DNA from: Paracoccus sp. N5
GTDB lineage: Bacteria > Pseudomonadota > Alphaproteobacteria > Rhodobacterales > Rhodobacteraceae
Direction: 5' to 3'
Assembly (NCBI RefSeq): GCF_000371965.1
Contig: NZ_AQUO01000002.1
Coordinates: 993,863-1,057,862 of the forward strand
DNA: 64,000 nucleotides
How positions within the stretch are numbered: the stretch's first letter is position 1; each line of letters starts with the position of its first letter. Below are positions 38,257 to 45,083 of this stretch, piece by piece. Under the pieces are notes generated by a model. That model did not search any database. It saw only the letters and a program-made list of their open reading frames with translations, and was not told the origin of the DNA. The translations under genes and the position numbers were made by a program.

Positions 38257-38921
38257 TGAACATCGACCTGGTGCTTCCCAATCGTGACGCGGCGGGCCGC
38301 ATGCTGGCCGACCGGCTGGAATCCTATCGCGACGGCCGCAATGTCGTGCTGGCCCTGCCGCGCGGCGGGGTTCCGGTCGGGCTTCAGATCGCGCGGCGGT
38401 TGCAGGCGCCGATGGACCTGCTGATGGTGCGCAAGATCAGCATGCCCGGCTTTCCGGAATTCGCCATCGGCGCCGTGATCGACGGGGCCGAGCCGCAGGT
38501 GCTGCTGAACGAGGCGGTGGACCCCGCCACCCTACCCGCCGGCTATGTCGAGGCCGAGGCGCAACGGATGCTGGCGGAAATCGCCCGCCGCCGGGCGCTT
38601 TACCTTCAGGATCATCCGGCGATCCCGCTGGCCGGCAAGCGCGCCATCGTCGTCGATGACGGCATCGCCACGGGGGCCACGCTGCGGGTGGCGCTGGCCG
38701 CGCTGGCGCGGCTCGACCTGCTGGAAATCGTGGTCGCGGTCCCGGTTGCCGCGCCGGAGGTGGTGCGGGAACTGCGCGGCAAGGTCGCGGATGTGGTCTG
38801 CCTGATCACGCCCGAGCCGTTTCGCGCGGTCGGGCTGCATTACGTGAATTTCGACCAGGTCAGCGATGCCGAGGTGACCGAGGCGCTGCGGCAAAGCCGG
38901 GAACATCCCTCTTTGGCCTGA
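38256..38921 (+). CDS. Phosphoribosyltransferase-family protein
   Basis: A 221-residue type I PRTase-fold protein. The start has VVLALPRGGVPVGLQIARRL, DLLMVRKI follows, and the PRPP loop is IVVDDGIATGATLRVAL. It resembles the PRTases that accompany or are fused to erythromycin-esterase-like domains rather than a purine or pyrimidine salvage enzyme. The start is coupled to the upstream stop through TGATG. The reaction is unknown; nucleobase salvage or a hydrolase-linked modification are both possible. Confidence 0.83.
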   Translation: MNIDLVLPNRDAAGRMLADRLESYRDGRNVVLALPRGGVPVGLQIARRLQAPMDLLMVRKISMPGFPEFAIGAVIDGAEPQVLLNEAVDPATLPAGYVEAEAQRMLAEIARRRALYLQDHPAIPLAGKRAIVVDDGIATGATLRVALAALARLDLLEIVVAVPVAAPEVVRELRGKVADVVCLITPEPFRAVGLHYVNFDQVSDAEVTEALRQSREHPSLA

Positions 38922-38941
38922 TCGCCGCGCCAGGCGCCGGG

Positions 38942-38967
38942 GGAACCATTCGCGGGGCCGGCCGGTT
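38942..38967 (+). promoter_or_regulatory. EcfG-type promoter of the 3-methyladenine glycosylase gene
   Basis: GGAAC at 38942-38946, 17-nt spacer, GGTT at 38964-38967, 50 nt before the ATG. Confidence 0.5.
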
Positions 38968-39017
38968 GACACCGGCTTGCCGGCCGCGTTCCCGCCGGGC
39001 GCAAGAGGAGGGCCGAC

Positions 39018-39644
39018 ATGCCGGACAAAACACGAAGGGCGCGCGGCGCTGAGCGGGCCCGCAGCGCCGAGGGCGACGAGTTGGCTACATCCCCCTTTTC
39101 ACGGCAGATCCAGGGTCTTGGCGCCGAGGATCTGGCGCGCCGGCTGATCGGCGCGACGCTGCTGGTCCGCGGCGCGGGCGGCACGGTAATCGAGACCGAG
39201 GCCTATACCCGGGACGACCCGGCCTCGCACAGCTATCGCGGCCCCACGGCGCGGAACGCCGCGATGTTCGGGCCGGCGGGCCATGCCTATGTCTATCGCT
39301 GCTACGGCATCCACCTGTGCCTGAACGTGGTGGCTCGCCCCGGCGAGGCCGTGCTGATCCGCGCCCTGGCGCCGCATACCGGGCAGGAGCTGATGGAGGC
39401 GCGGCGGGGAAACGGGCTGCTCTGCAACGGCCCCGGCCGCCTTGCCCAGGCGCTGGGGCTCAGCCTGGCGGATGACGGCGCGCCCTTCGACGGCGGGGAT
39501 CTGGCCTTGCTGCTGCCGGCCACGGCTCCGGAGCTGCTGGTCGGGCCGCGCATCGGCATCAGCAAGGCGCAGGACCGGCCCTGGCGCTTCGGGCTGGCCG
39601 GCGCGACCGGGCTCAGCCGGCCCTTTCCGTCGCCGGGAACATAA
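39018..39644 (+). CDS. DNA-3-methyladenine glycosylase (AAG/MPG family)
   Basis: A 208-residue AAG-type base-excision glycosylase that removes alkylated purines. IETEAYTRDDPASHSYRG carries the catalytic Glu and its neighbours, followed by MFGPAGHAYVYRCYGIHLCLNVV (the DNA-intercalating Tyr region) and GPGRLAQALGLS near the C-terminus. The first ~25 residues are a basic tail, so a later start is possible. AGAGGAGG precedes the ATG. It is one of two DNA-repair glycosylases in this stress region. Confidence 0.9.
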   Translation: MPDKTRRARGAERARSAEGDELATSPFSRQIQGLGAEDLARRLIGATLLVRGAGGTVIETEAYTRDDPASHSYRGPTARNAAMFGPAGHAYVYRCYGIHLCLNVVARPGEAVLIRALAPHTGQELMEARRGNGLLCNGPGRLAQALGLSLADDGAPFDGGDLALLLPATAPELLVGPRIGISKAQDRPWRFGLAGATGLSRPFPSPGT

Positions 39645-39660
39645 TTCCGCCTGGCTTGTT
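39636..39660 (+). promoter_or_regulatory. EcfG-type promoter of the 81-residue hydrophilic protein
   Basis: GGAAC at 39636-39640, 16-nt spacer, TGTT at 39657-39660, 31 nt before the ATG at 39692. The first three bases overlap the glycosylase reading frame. Confidence 0.45.
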
Positions 39661-39691
39661 CCACCGGCCCAGCCATTCGAAGGAGGATCCC

Positions 39692-39937
39692 ATGGCACAG
39701 GCAGGCAAGAAGTTCGGCGCCGGTCAGCAGGACCAGGGCAAGGGCGACGGCAGCGGCGGCATGACGCCCGAGGATATCGGCGAACTGCCCGAGAATGCGG
39801 TTCTTTCCAACCGCGACACCGCCCGGCATTCGGAGCAGCGCGGCCTGGACAGCCGTCACGTCCAGACCGAGCAGCGCCAGGACCATGTGGGCAACCGCGA
39901 AACGGACCAGCCCCCGCCGACCGAGGACGAGCCCTAG
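39692..39937 (+). CDS. Small hydrophilic stress-type protein
   Basis: An 81-residue protein with an excellent AGGAGG ribosome site. It is rich in Gly, Gln, Asp and Arg and lacks hydrophobic segments: FGAGQQDQGKGDGSGG, then DIGELPENAVLSNRD and a charged tail ending PPPTEDEP. This composition is typical of disordered, hydrophilin-like proteins induced by desiccation or osmotic stress. No named family recognised. An EcfG-type promoter lies directly upstream. Confidence 0.75.
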   Translation: MAQAGKKFGAGQQDQGKGDGSGGMTPEDIGELPENAVLSNRDTARHSEQRGLDSRHVQTEQRQDHVGNRETDQPPPTEDEP

Positions 39938-40034
39938 GCTTTAACAAACAGTCAAGGAACTTCCGGGCTGGCGCGGCGAAAACTCGCGCCCCCTGCTCGG
40001 CGCGGCCAAGGCAAGACCGCGCATCAGCCGCCTT

Positions 40035-40160
40035 TCACGATCCGGGCGGCGCGATCCATACGCCCATGGCCTGCAGGGTAATGACCGACGCCGCCGCAAG
40101 GGCGCTTCCGGCCATGAGATACGCCATCGTGGCCGAGGCGAGGACGATTTGATTTTGCAT
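40035..40160 (-). CDS. Small 41-residue membrane protein
   Basis: ATG at 40160 with AAGGA upstream opens a frame beginning MQNQIVLASATMAYLMAGSA and ending GVWIAPPGS. The core is one long hydrophobic helix, so it is probably a single-pass inner-membrane peptide. It lies alone between two stress-type genes on the other strand. No family known to me. Confidence 0.5.
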   Translation of the reverse strand: MQNQIVLASATMAYLMAGSALAAASVITLQAMGVWIAPPGS

Positions 40161-40270
40161 GCTCGTTTTCCTTCGCTATGCCCCTAACCGCTGCCAAACC
40201 AACGCACGAGCGAAAAGCGATCAGCGGAAAAGCGCTGCCCTGCCCGTTCAGGCGGCAAAACCATTCCCTT

Positions 40271-40295
40271 GGAACATCGAGGGGGTTCGCCGGTT
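40271..40295 (+). promoter_or_regulatory. EcfG-type promoter of the 65-residue protein gene
   Basis: GGAAC at 40271-40275, 16-nt spacer, GGTT at 40292-40295, 39 nt before the ATG at 40335. Confidence 0.5.
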
Positions 40296-40334
40296 ATCAT
40301 GCCCGTCCCGAAAAGGCTTTGGAAAGGAACAGCC

Positions 40335-40532
40335 ATGACCAGCAAGCACCCCAAGACCAGCCAGCCTTCGGATGCGGATCTGCGCCACGATCCGGGCATC
40401 GGGCGCTCGAAAGGCGTCACCCGCAAGGATGCCGCGATCGGCGGCGAGAACACCTTCGAGGGCGACGTGCTGAACGACACCACCCCGCAAGGCGGCATCG
40501 ACCCGCGGCAACGCGGACGCGAGAACAAGTGA
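40335..40532 (+). CDS. Small hydrophilic protein
   Basis: A 65-residue, highly charged protein with AAGGA upstream. It contains DADLRHDPGIGRSKGVT and GGENTFEGDVLNDT and has no hydrophobic core, so it is probably disordered. It is followed after 33 nt by another hydrophilic gene, likely in one operon under an EcfG-type promoter. Function unknown. Confidence 0.7.
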   Translation: MTSKHPKTSQPSDADLRHDPGIGRSKGVTRKDAAIGGENTFEGDVLNDTTPQGGIDPRQRGRENK

Positions 40533-40565
40533 GCACCTTGCGCCAGAACAGGAAGGAGGTCGCAA

Positions 40566-40814
40566 ATGACCGGTCAGAAGACGCGCCAGCAGCAGCGGCA
40601 GATCATCGAGAAGCGCGTGGACACCAGCAATGCCGACAAGGATTTCGATCCACGCCCCTATCTCGAGGCGGCCGAGGATCCTAACAGGCAGATCGTCGAG
40701 GGCGAAAGGCGCCCCCATGGCCCGGATGACGACGACGGTGATCCTATACCGCGCGGCGAAAATCAGGAAAGCCAGCATCACAAGCGCAGCGGCAAGCCGG
40801 AGAGCGACGACTGA
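40566..40814 (+). CDS. Small hydrophilic protein
   Basis: An 82-residue protein with a perfect GGAGGT ribosome site. The start TRQQQRQIIEKRVDTSN is helical, and the end is a disordered acidic/basic tail (HGPDDDDGDPIPRGENQ). No domain recognised. Its place and composition match the other stress-type small proteins in this region. Confidence 0.7.
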   Translation: MTGQKTRQQQRQIIEKRVDTSNADKDFDPRPYLEAAEDPNRQIVEGERRPHGPDDDDGDPIPRGENQESQHHKRSGKPESDD

Positions 40815-41271
40815 ACGCTGGTGGCGCTGCTCGAGGCGGTGTCGCTGCCGGACGATTCGACCGGCGCCGTCTCATGGGCCGAACGCATGGTGTGCTTGCC
40901 ATGCCAAGCCGGATCGATGTGACGCATCAGGCGCGCCCCGACAGCTGATCGGGCGACGCCGATGCGAGGGGCGCCCGGTCCGGAGGTTTCTTGCAGCGGG
41001 TCGGACCTCGGATGCCATCGGGTGCGCGGGCGCTCTTGCAGATCCCGCAGAGATCGCGCTGCTGATGGACCAGGGACAGGATGCCGACCGGCTTCGCAGC
41101 GGACAAATGCGGATTTCACGCCGCACCCCGTCGCGGAAAGGGTCGGTCCCCAGCGCCACGGGCTCGAAATAATCGTCAGATTGCAGGACTGGCGTCGGAG
41201 CGAGCCCGCCTTGGTCGCTGCGACACCTCCATTGCTTGCAAGGCCCGACTGCTAGGCACCGTGGTCGTGCC
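40815..41271. other. 457-nt gap with no recognisable gene
   Basis: Between the hydrophilic-protein operon and the convergent udgX gene. The open frames here lack ribosome sites, conserved motifs and plausible composition. No tRNA, repeat or clear terminator is seen. Confidence 0.5.
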
Positions 41272-41880
41272 TTATCCCACCATCTGCCAAGCGCGGCGCA
41301 GATCGGCCATGAACGCCATCCGCTCCTTCTCGCGCGTCTCCGCATCGCGAATGCGCAGCAGCCAGGACGGATGGACCGTGGCGACCAGGGGGGTGCCGTC
41401 CTCGATGTGGCCTGTCTTGCCGCGCAGCGACGAGATGGTGGTGGGACGGCCCAGCAACCCGCGCAGGGCGGTCGCGCCCATCGCCACCAGCACGGCCGGC
41501 GCGACCAGCTTGAGCTCTTGCCCCAGCCACCATTTGCAGCGGTCGATCTCGCCGGCATTCGGGCTGCGATGCAGGCGGCGCTTGCCGCGCGGTTCGAACT
41601 TGAAATGCTTGACGGCATTGGTGACGAAGATCTGTTCGCGGGGAATGCCGGCCTGGGCCAGCGCCGCGTCGAACAGGCGGCCCGCCGGGCCGACGAAGGG
41701 ACGGCCGGCCAAATCCTCCTTGTCGCCGGGCTGTTCGCCCACCACCATCATGCGCGCCTGCCGGTGGCCCTCGCCGGGCACGACCTGCGTGGCATTGCGA
41801 TAAAGCGGGCAGCGCGTGCAATCGGCCTCGGCCTCGGCAAGCGCGGAAAGACTCGCGGCCTCGACTTCCGCATCCGTCAT
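41272..41880 (-). CDS. UdgX-type uracil-DNA glycosylase
   Basis: A 202-residue family-4-like uracil-DNA glycosylase. The active-site motif is GEQPGDKEDLAGRPFVGPAG, the second motif is VHPSWLLR, and the loop KRRLHRSPN (100-108) matches the KRRIH insertion that defines UdgX. His104 aligns with the histidine that forms a covalent bond to the sugar after uracil release in mycobacterial UdgX. Iron-sulfur cysteines visible are Cys21, Cys24 and Cys115; I see no fourth. An EcfG-type promoter lies upstream. It probably caps uracil or abasic lesions during stress. Confidence 0.83.
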   Translation of the reverse strand: MTDAEVEAASLSALAEAEADCTRCPLYRNATQVVPGEGHRQARMMVVGEQPGDKEDLAGRPFVGPAGRLFDAALAQAGIPREQIFVTNAVKHFKFEPRGKRRLHRSPNAGEIDRCKWWLGQELKLVAPAVLVAMGATALRGLLGRPTTISSLRGKTGHIEDGTPLVATVHPSWLLRIRDAETREKERMAFMADLRRAWQMVG

Positions 41881-41907
41881 TGCGGTCTCCTTCCGGTCCG
41901 GCAGGTC

Positions 41908-41932
41908 AACCCGGCGCGCGGCGGGATGTTCC
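41908..41932 (-). promoter_or_regulatory. EcfG-type promoter of the UdgX gene
   Basis: On the minus strand GGAAC (41932-41928), 16-nt spacer, GGTT (41911-41908), 28 nt before the ATG at 41880. Confidence 0.5.
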
Positions 41933-42032
41933 CGCCTTCCGATCCGCTTCGGGAAGGAGGCTGTTCCGACAACGGTATCTCGCTGCGCAGAGGGGCGGCT
42001 CTGCCGGCCGCCCCTGCGCGCGGACTGTCAGA

Positions 42033-43085
42033 TCACTGCGGCGCCTCGACCAGGATCTTCACATGCGATTTCTCGGCCACCAGCGCCTCGAAACCCTCGG
42101 CCACGATGTCGTCCAGCGCGATGCGCTTGGTCACCAGCTTCTCGGCGTTGAAATAGCCTTGCGCCATCAATGCCATCACCGCCGGATAGACGTTGCGATA
42201 GGCGATGGTGCCCTGCAACTGCCGTTCCTTCAGCACGACGGTATTGGGATGAAAAGACGCCTCGCCCTCCCAGATCGAGACGATCAGCACCTGCCCCTCG
42301 TGCCGGGTGGCGTCGATGCATTGCGGCAGCACGCGCGGCACGCCCGTCACTTCGAAGGCGACATGCACGCCGCCACTCGCCGCGCGGATCGCGGCGACGG
42401 CATCGCCGTCCGTGGGATCGATGGCCGTGGTCGCGCCCAGGTCCAGCGCCTTCTGCCGCCGCACCTCCGAGGGCTCGACGACATGGATCTGGGCCGCGCC
42501 GGCGACGCGCAGCGCCTCGACGACCAGCAAGCCGATGGGACCGGCGCCGAAGACCGCCGCCGTGTCGCCGGCCCTGATCTTCGACAGGCGGACGGCGTGC
42601 AGCGCCACCGCCGCCGGCTCGACCAGGGCGCCCTGCTCCATCGACAGCCCCTCGGGGATCTTGTGCACCATGCGGGCGGGCACCACCGAATAGCCGGCGA
42701 AGCCGCCATGGCCCCCCGACAAGCCGACGAAGCCCAGCTGGTCGCAGAGGTTGTATTTGCCTTCGTGGCAGGCCGGGCAGCTGCCGCAGGCAAAGATCGG
42801 CTCGATCGCCACGCGGTCGCCGATGGCAAGGCCGGTGACGCCCTGGCCCACATCGGTGATGGTGCCGCAATATTCGTGGCCCATGGTGATCGGCGCCTTG
42901 TCGTGGCTCAGCGGATGGTCCTGCCCCACCGGCACGAAGATCGGTCCGGCCAGGTATTCGTGCAGGTCGCTGCCGCAGATCCCGGTCCAGGCGACCTTGA
43001 CCTTGACCTCGCCCGGCCCCGCCTGGGGCTCGGGGACGTCCTCGACGCGAATGTCACGGGCGCTGTGCCAACGTGCTGCTTTCAT
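42033..43085 (-). CDS. Zinc-dependent 2,3-butanediol dehydrogenase-like enzyme
   Basis: A 350-residue medium-chain dehydrogenase. The catalytic zinc ligands are in TGICGSDLHEYLAGP and ITMGHEYCG, the structural-zinc cysteines in ACGSCPACHEGKYNLC, and the NAD(H) Rossmann loop is GAGPIGLL. The HEYLAGP pattern is typical of (R,R)-butanediol dehydrogenases. GGAG precedes the ATG. It lies 59 nt downstream of the flavin monooxygenase on the same strand and probably shares its operon and AcoR-like activator. The true substrate is likely a secondary alcohol or ketol linked to the monooxygenase reaction. Confidence 0.85.
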   Translation of the reverse strand: MKAARWHSARDIRVEDVPEPQAGPGEVKVKVAWTGICGSDLHEYLAGPIFVPVGQDHPLSHDKAPITMGHEYCGTITDVGQGVTGLAIGDRVAIEPIFACGSCPACHEGKYNLCDQLGFVGLSGGHGGFAGYSVVPARMVHKIPEGLSMEQGALVEPAAVALHAVRLSKIRAGDTAAVFGAGPIGLLVVEALRVAGAAQIHVVEPSEVRRQKALDLGATTAIDPTDGDAVAAIRAASGGVHVAFEVTGVPRVLPQCIDATRHEGQVLIVSIWEGEASFHPNTVVLKERQLQGTIAYRNVYPAVMALMAQGYFNAEKLVTKRIALDDIVAEGFEALVAEKSHVKILVEAPQ

Positions 43086-43144
43086 CTGCTTTTCTCCGGT
43101 TCTGGGTGGATGGCCCGGCCGCGATCCGGCCGGGCGCGCGAGCG

Positions 43145-44944
43145 TCAGGACAGGTGATGCACCTCTTGCAGGCCATAGACGGGGGTGTCCAAACCCTCCA
43201 TCCGCGCCTTCAGCTGCAGCGCCAGATACAGCGAATAATGCCGCGACTGGTGCAGGTTGCCGCCGTGGAACCACAGGTTCGGCGCTTGCGTCGGCTTCCA
43301 CATATTGCGCTGCTCGCCCTCCCAAGGCCCCGGATCCTTGGTGGTGGCCGAGCCCAGGCCCCAGACCTTGCCCACCTTGTCGGCGACCTCCTGGCTGATC
43401 AGGTCCGCCGCCCAGCCGTTCATCGAGCCAAAGCCGGTGGCCAGCACCACCAGGTCGGCCGGCAGCCGGGTGCCGTCGGCCAGCACCACGGCGTCCGCCT
43501 CGAAGTGATCGACCTGGCCCGAGACCAGCTTGATCTCGCCGTCGATGATCAGCTGGCTCGCGCCCACGTCGATGTAATAGCCCGAGCCGCGGCGCAGGTA
43601 TTTCATGAACAGGCCCGAGCCGTCGTCGCCCCAGTCGAGCTGGAAGCCGGCCTTCTCCAGCCCGGCATAGAACTCGGCGTCACGCTCGCGCATCTTGTCG
43701 TAAAGCGGGATCTGGAACTCGTGCATGATCTTGTAGGGCAGCGAGGCGAAGATCATGTCGGCCTTTTCGGTCGTCACCCCGTTCGCCACCGCCTCTTCGG
43801 AATAAAGCGCGCCCAGCCCGATCTCCATCAGGCTGTCCGAGCGCACGATATGGGTCGAGGAGCGCTGCACCATGGTCACGTCCGCGTCCGCCTCCCACAG
43901 CGCCGCGCAGATGTCATGGGCCGAGTTGTTCGAGCCGATGACCACCACCTTCCTGCCCGTCCATTCGTCCGGCCCCTTGTGCTGCGAGGAATGCTGGATC
44001 GTGCCCTTGAAGCTCTCCATGCCGGGGAATTTCGGCATGTTCGGCTTGCCCGACATGCCGGTCGCCAGCACCAGCTGCGTCGGGTGCAGCACGACCTTTT
44101 CGCCGTCGCGGTCCACCTCGACGGTCCAGGTGCCCGAGGCCTCGTCGAAGGAGGCGCGCTCGACGGTCGAGCGGGTCCAGTAGTTCAGCTCCATGACCTT
44201 GGTATACATTTCCAGCCAGTCGCCCACCTTGTCCTTGGGCGTGAACACCGGCCAGTTGTCGGGGAACTTGATATAGGGCAGGTGGTCATACCAGATCGGG
44301 TCGTGCAGGCACAAAGACTTGTAGCGGCTGCGCCACTGGTCGCCGGGGCGGTCGTGCTTGTCCAGGACGATGGTCGGCACGCCCAGCTGCCGCAGCCGCG
44401 CCCCCAGCGCAATGCCGCCCTGGCCGCCGCCGACGATCACCGTATAGGGCTGGGTGTCGTAGCCCAGCGAGGCCGCCTCGGTCTCGCGGCGTTCCTTCCA
44501 GGTGGTGCGGTTCTTCTTCGCGCCATGTTCGGCGCCCATCGGGCGGCGCTTGCCGCGGCTTTCCTCGAAGCCCTTCAGCTCTTGCAGGGCGGTGAGCAGG
44601 GTCCAGATCCGGTCCTCCTTCAGCCGGATCAGGCCCCAGCCGCGCCCGGCGGCGGTCTCGAAGGTGATCCAGGCGGTGATGACGCCGCCCTCCTCGGCGG
44701 GGATCTCTCCGGGCTGGATCTGGAAATTGCCGGGCCGGGTCCGGGCCAGCTGTCGGTCCAGCATGTCGGCGACGCCGGCCGGCCCCTCGACGGTCTTCAG
44801 GTTCCAGCTGACGGCGACCAGGTCGCGCCAATAGCTGTCGGTGGCAAAAAGCCCGGCGGCGGCGGCCACGTCGTCCTGTTCCAGCGCGGTATTGAGCTGG
44901 TCCAGCACCGCCTGCGTGCGGCTCGTGACGGTAGAATCGAGCAT
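43145..44944 (-). CDS. Flavin-dependent monooxygenase with N-terminal NTF2-like domain
   Basis: A 599-residue protein. Residues ~1-125 form a SnoaL/NTF2-like domain (ALEQDDVAAAAGLFATDSYWRDL), and the rest is a Baeyer-Villiger/FMO-like flavoenzyme with the FAD loop VIVGGGQGGIALGARL, the NADPH loop VIGSNNSAHDICAAL and the late motif LATGFGSMNGW. It should oxygenate a ketone or other small organic compound with NADPH and O2. GAGGAGGAG precedes the ATG. The AcoR-like regulator is immediately upstream and a palindromic operator candidate lies in the gap. Substrate unknown. Confidence 0.85.
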   Translation of the reverse strand: MLDSTVTSRTQAVLDQLNTALEQDDVAAAAGLFATDSYWRDLVAVSWNLKTVEGPAGVADMLDRQLARTRPGNFQIQPGEIPAEEGGVITAWITFETAAGRGWGLIRLKEDRIWTLLTALQELKGFEESRGKRRPMGAEHGAKKNRTTWKERRETEAASLGYDTQPYTVIVGGGQGGIALGARLRQLGVPTIVLDKHDRPGDQWRSRYKSLCLHDPIWYDHLPYIKFPDNWPVFTPKDKVGDWLEMYTKVMELNYWTRSTVERASFDEASGTWTVEVDRDGEKVVLHPTQLVLATGMSGKPNMPKFPGMESFKGTIQHSSQHKGPDEWTGRKVVVIGSNNSAHDICAALWEADADVTMVQRSSTHIVRSDSLMEIGLGALYSEEAVANGVTTEKADMIFASLPYKIMHEFQIPLYDKMRERDAEFYAGLEKAGFQLDWGDDGSGLFMKYLRRGSGYYIDVGASQLIIDGEIKLVSGQVDHFEADAVVLADGTRLPADLVVLATGFGSMNGWAADLISQEVADKVGKVWGLGSATTKDPGPWEGEQRNMWKPTQAPNLWFHGGNLHQSRHYSLYLALQLKARMEGLDTPVYGLQEVHHLS

Positions 44945-45056
44945 CGCGTCTCCTCCTCTGCGCGTTGTTCGAGGAGAAGTATCGCGGGCGCCTGCCCGTC
45001 CGATCTATCGCGGCATGCATGCGGCGGCCGGAAAAACCAGTGCTGCGGCGCAGCGT

Positions 45057-45080
45057 GTTGCGGGCGCAACGGCGCGCAAC
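45057..45080. promoter_or_regulatory. Palindromic operator candidate upstream of the monooxygenase
   Basis: GTTGCG-GG-CGCAAC (45057-45070) is a perfect inverted repeat, followed by a third half-site CGCAAC ending at 45080. It lies between the regulator stop and the monooxygenase start. No -24/-12 sigma-54 promoter (TGGCAC-N5-TTGCA) is visible in the gap. Confidence 0.45.
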
Positions 45081-45083
45081 GGC

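Noticed and set aside
39956..39980. GGAAC before the 41-residue gene region as a further stress promoter
   Set aside because: No CGTT/GGTT at 16-17 nt, and it is on the wrong strand for the nearby gene.
40815..41271. Small RNA or tRNA in the gap before udgX
   Set aside because: No cloverleaf, conserved tRNA boxes or terminator-backed hairpin could be found by eye.
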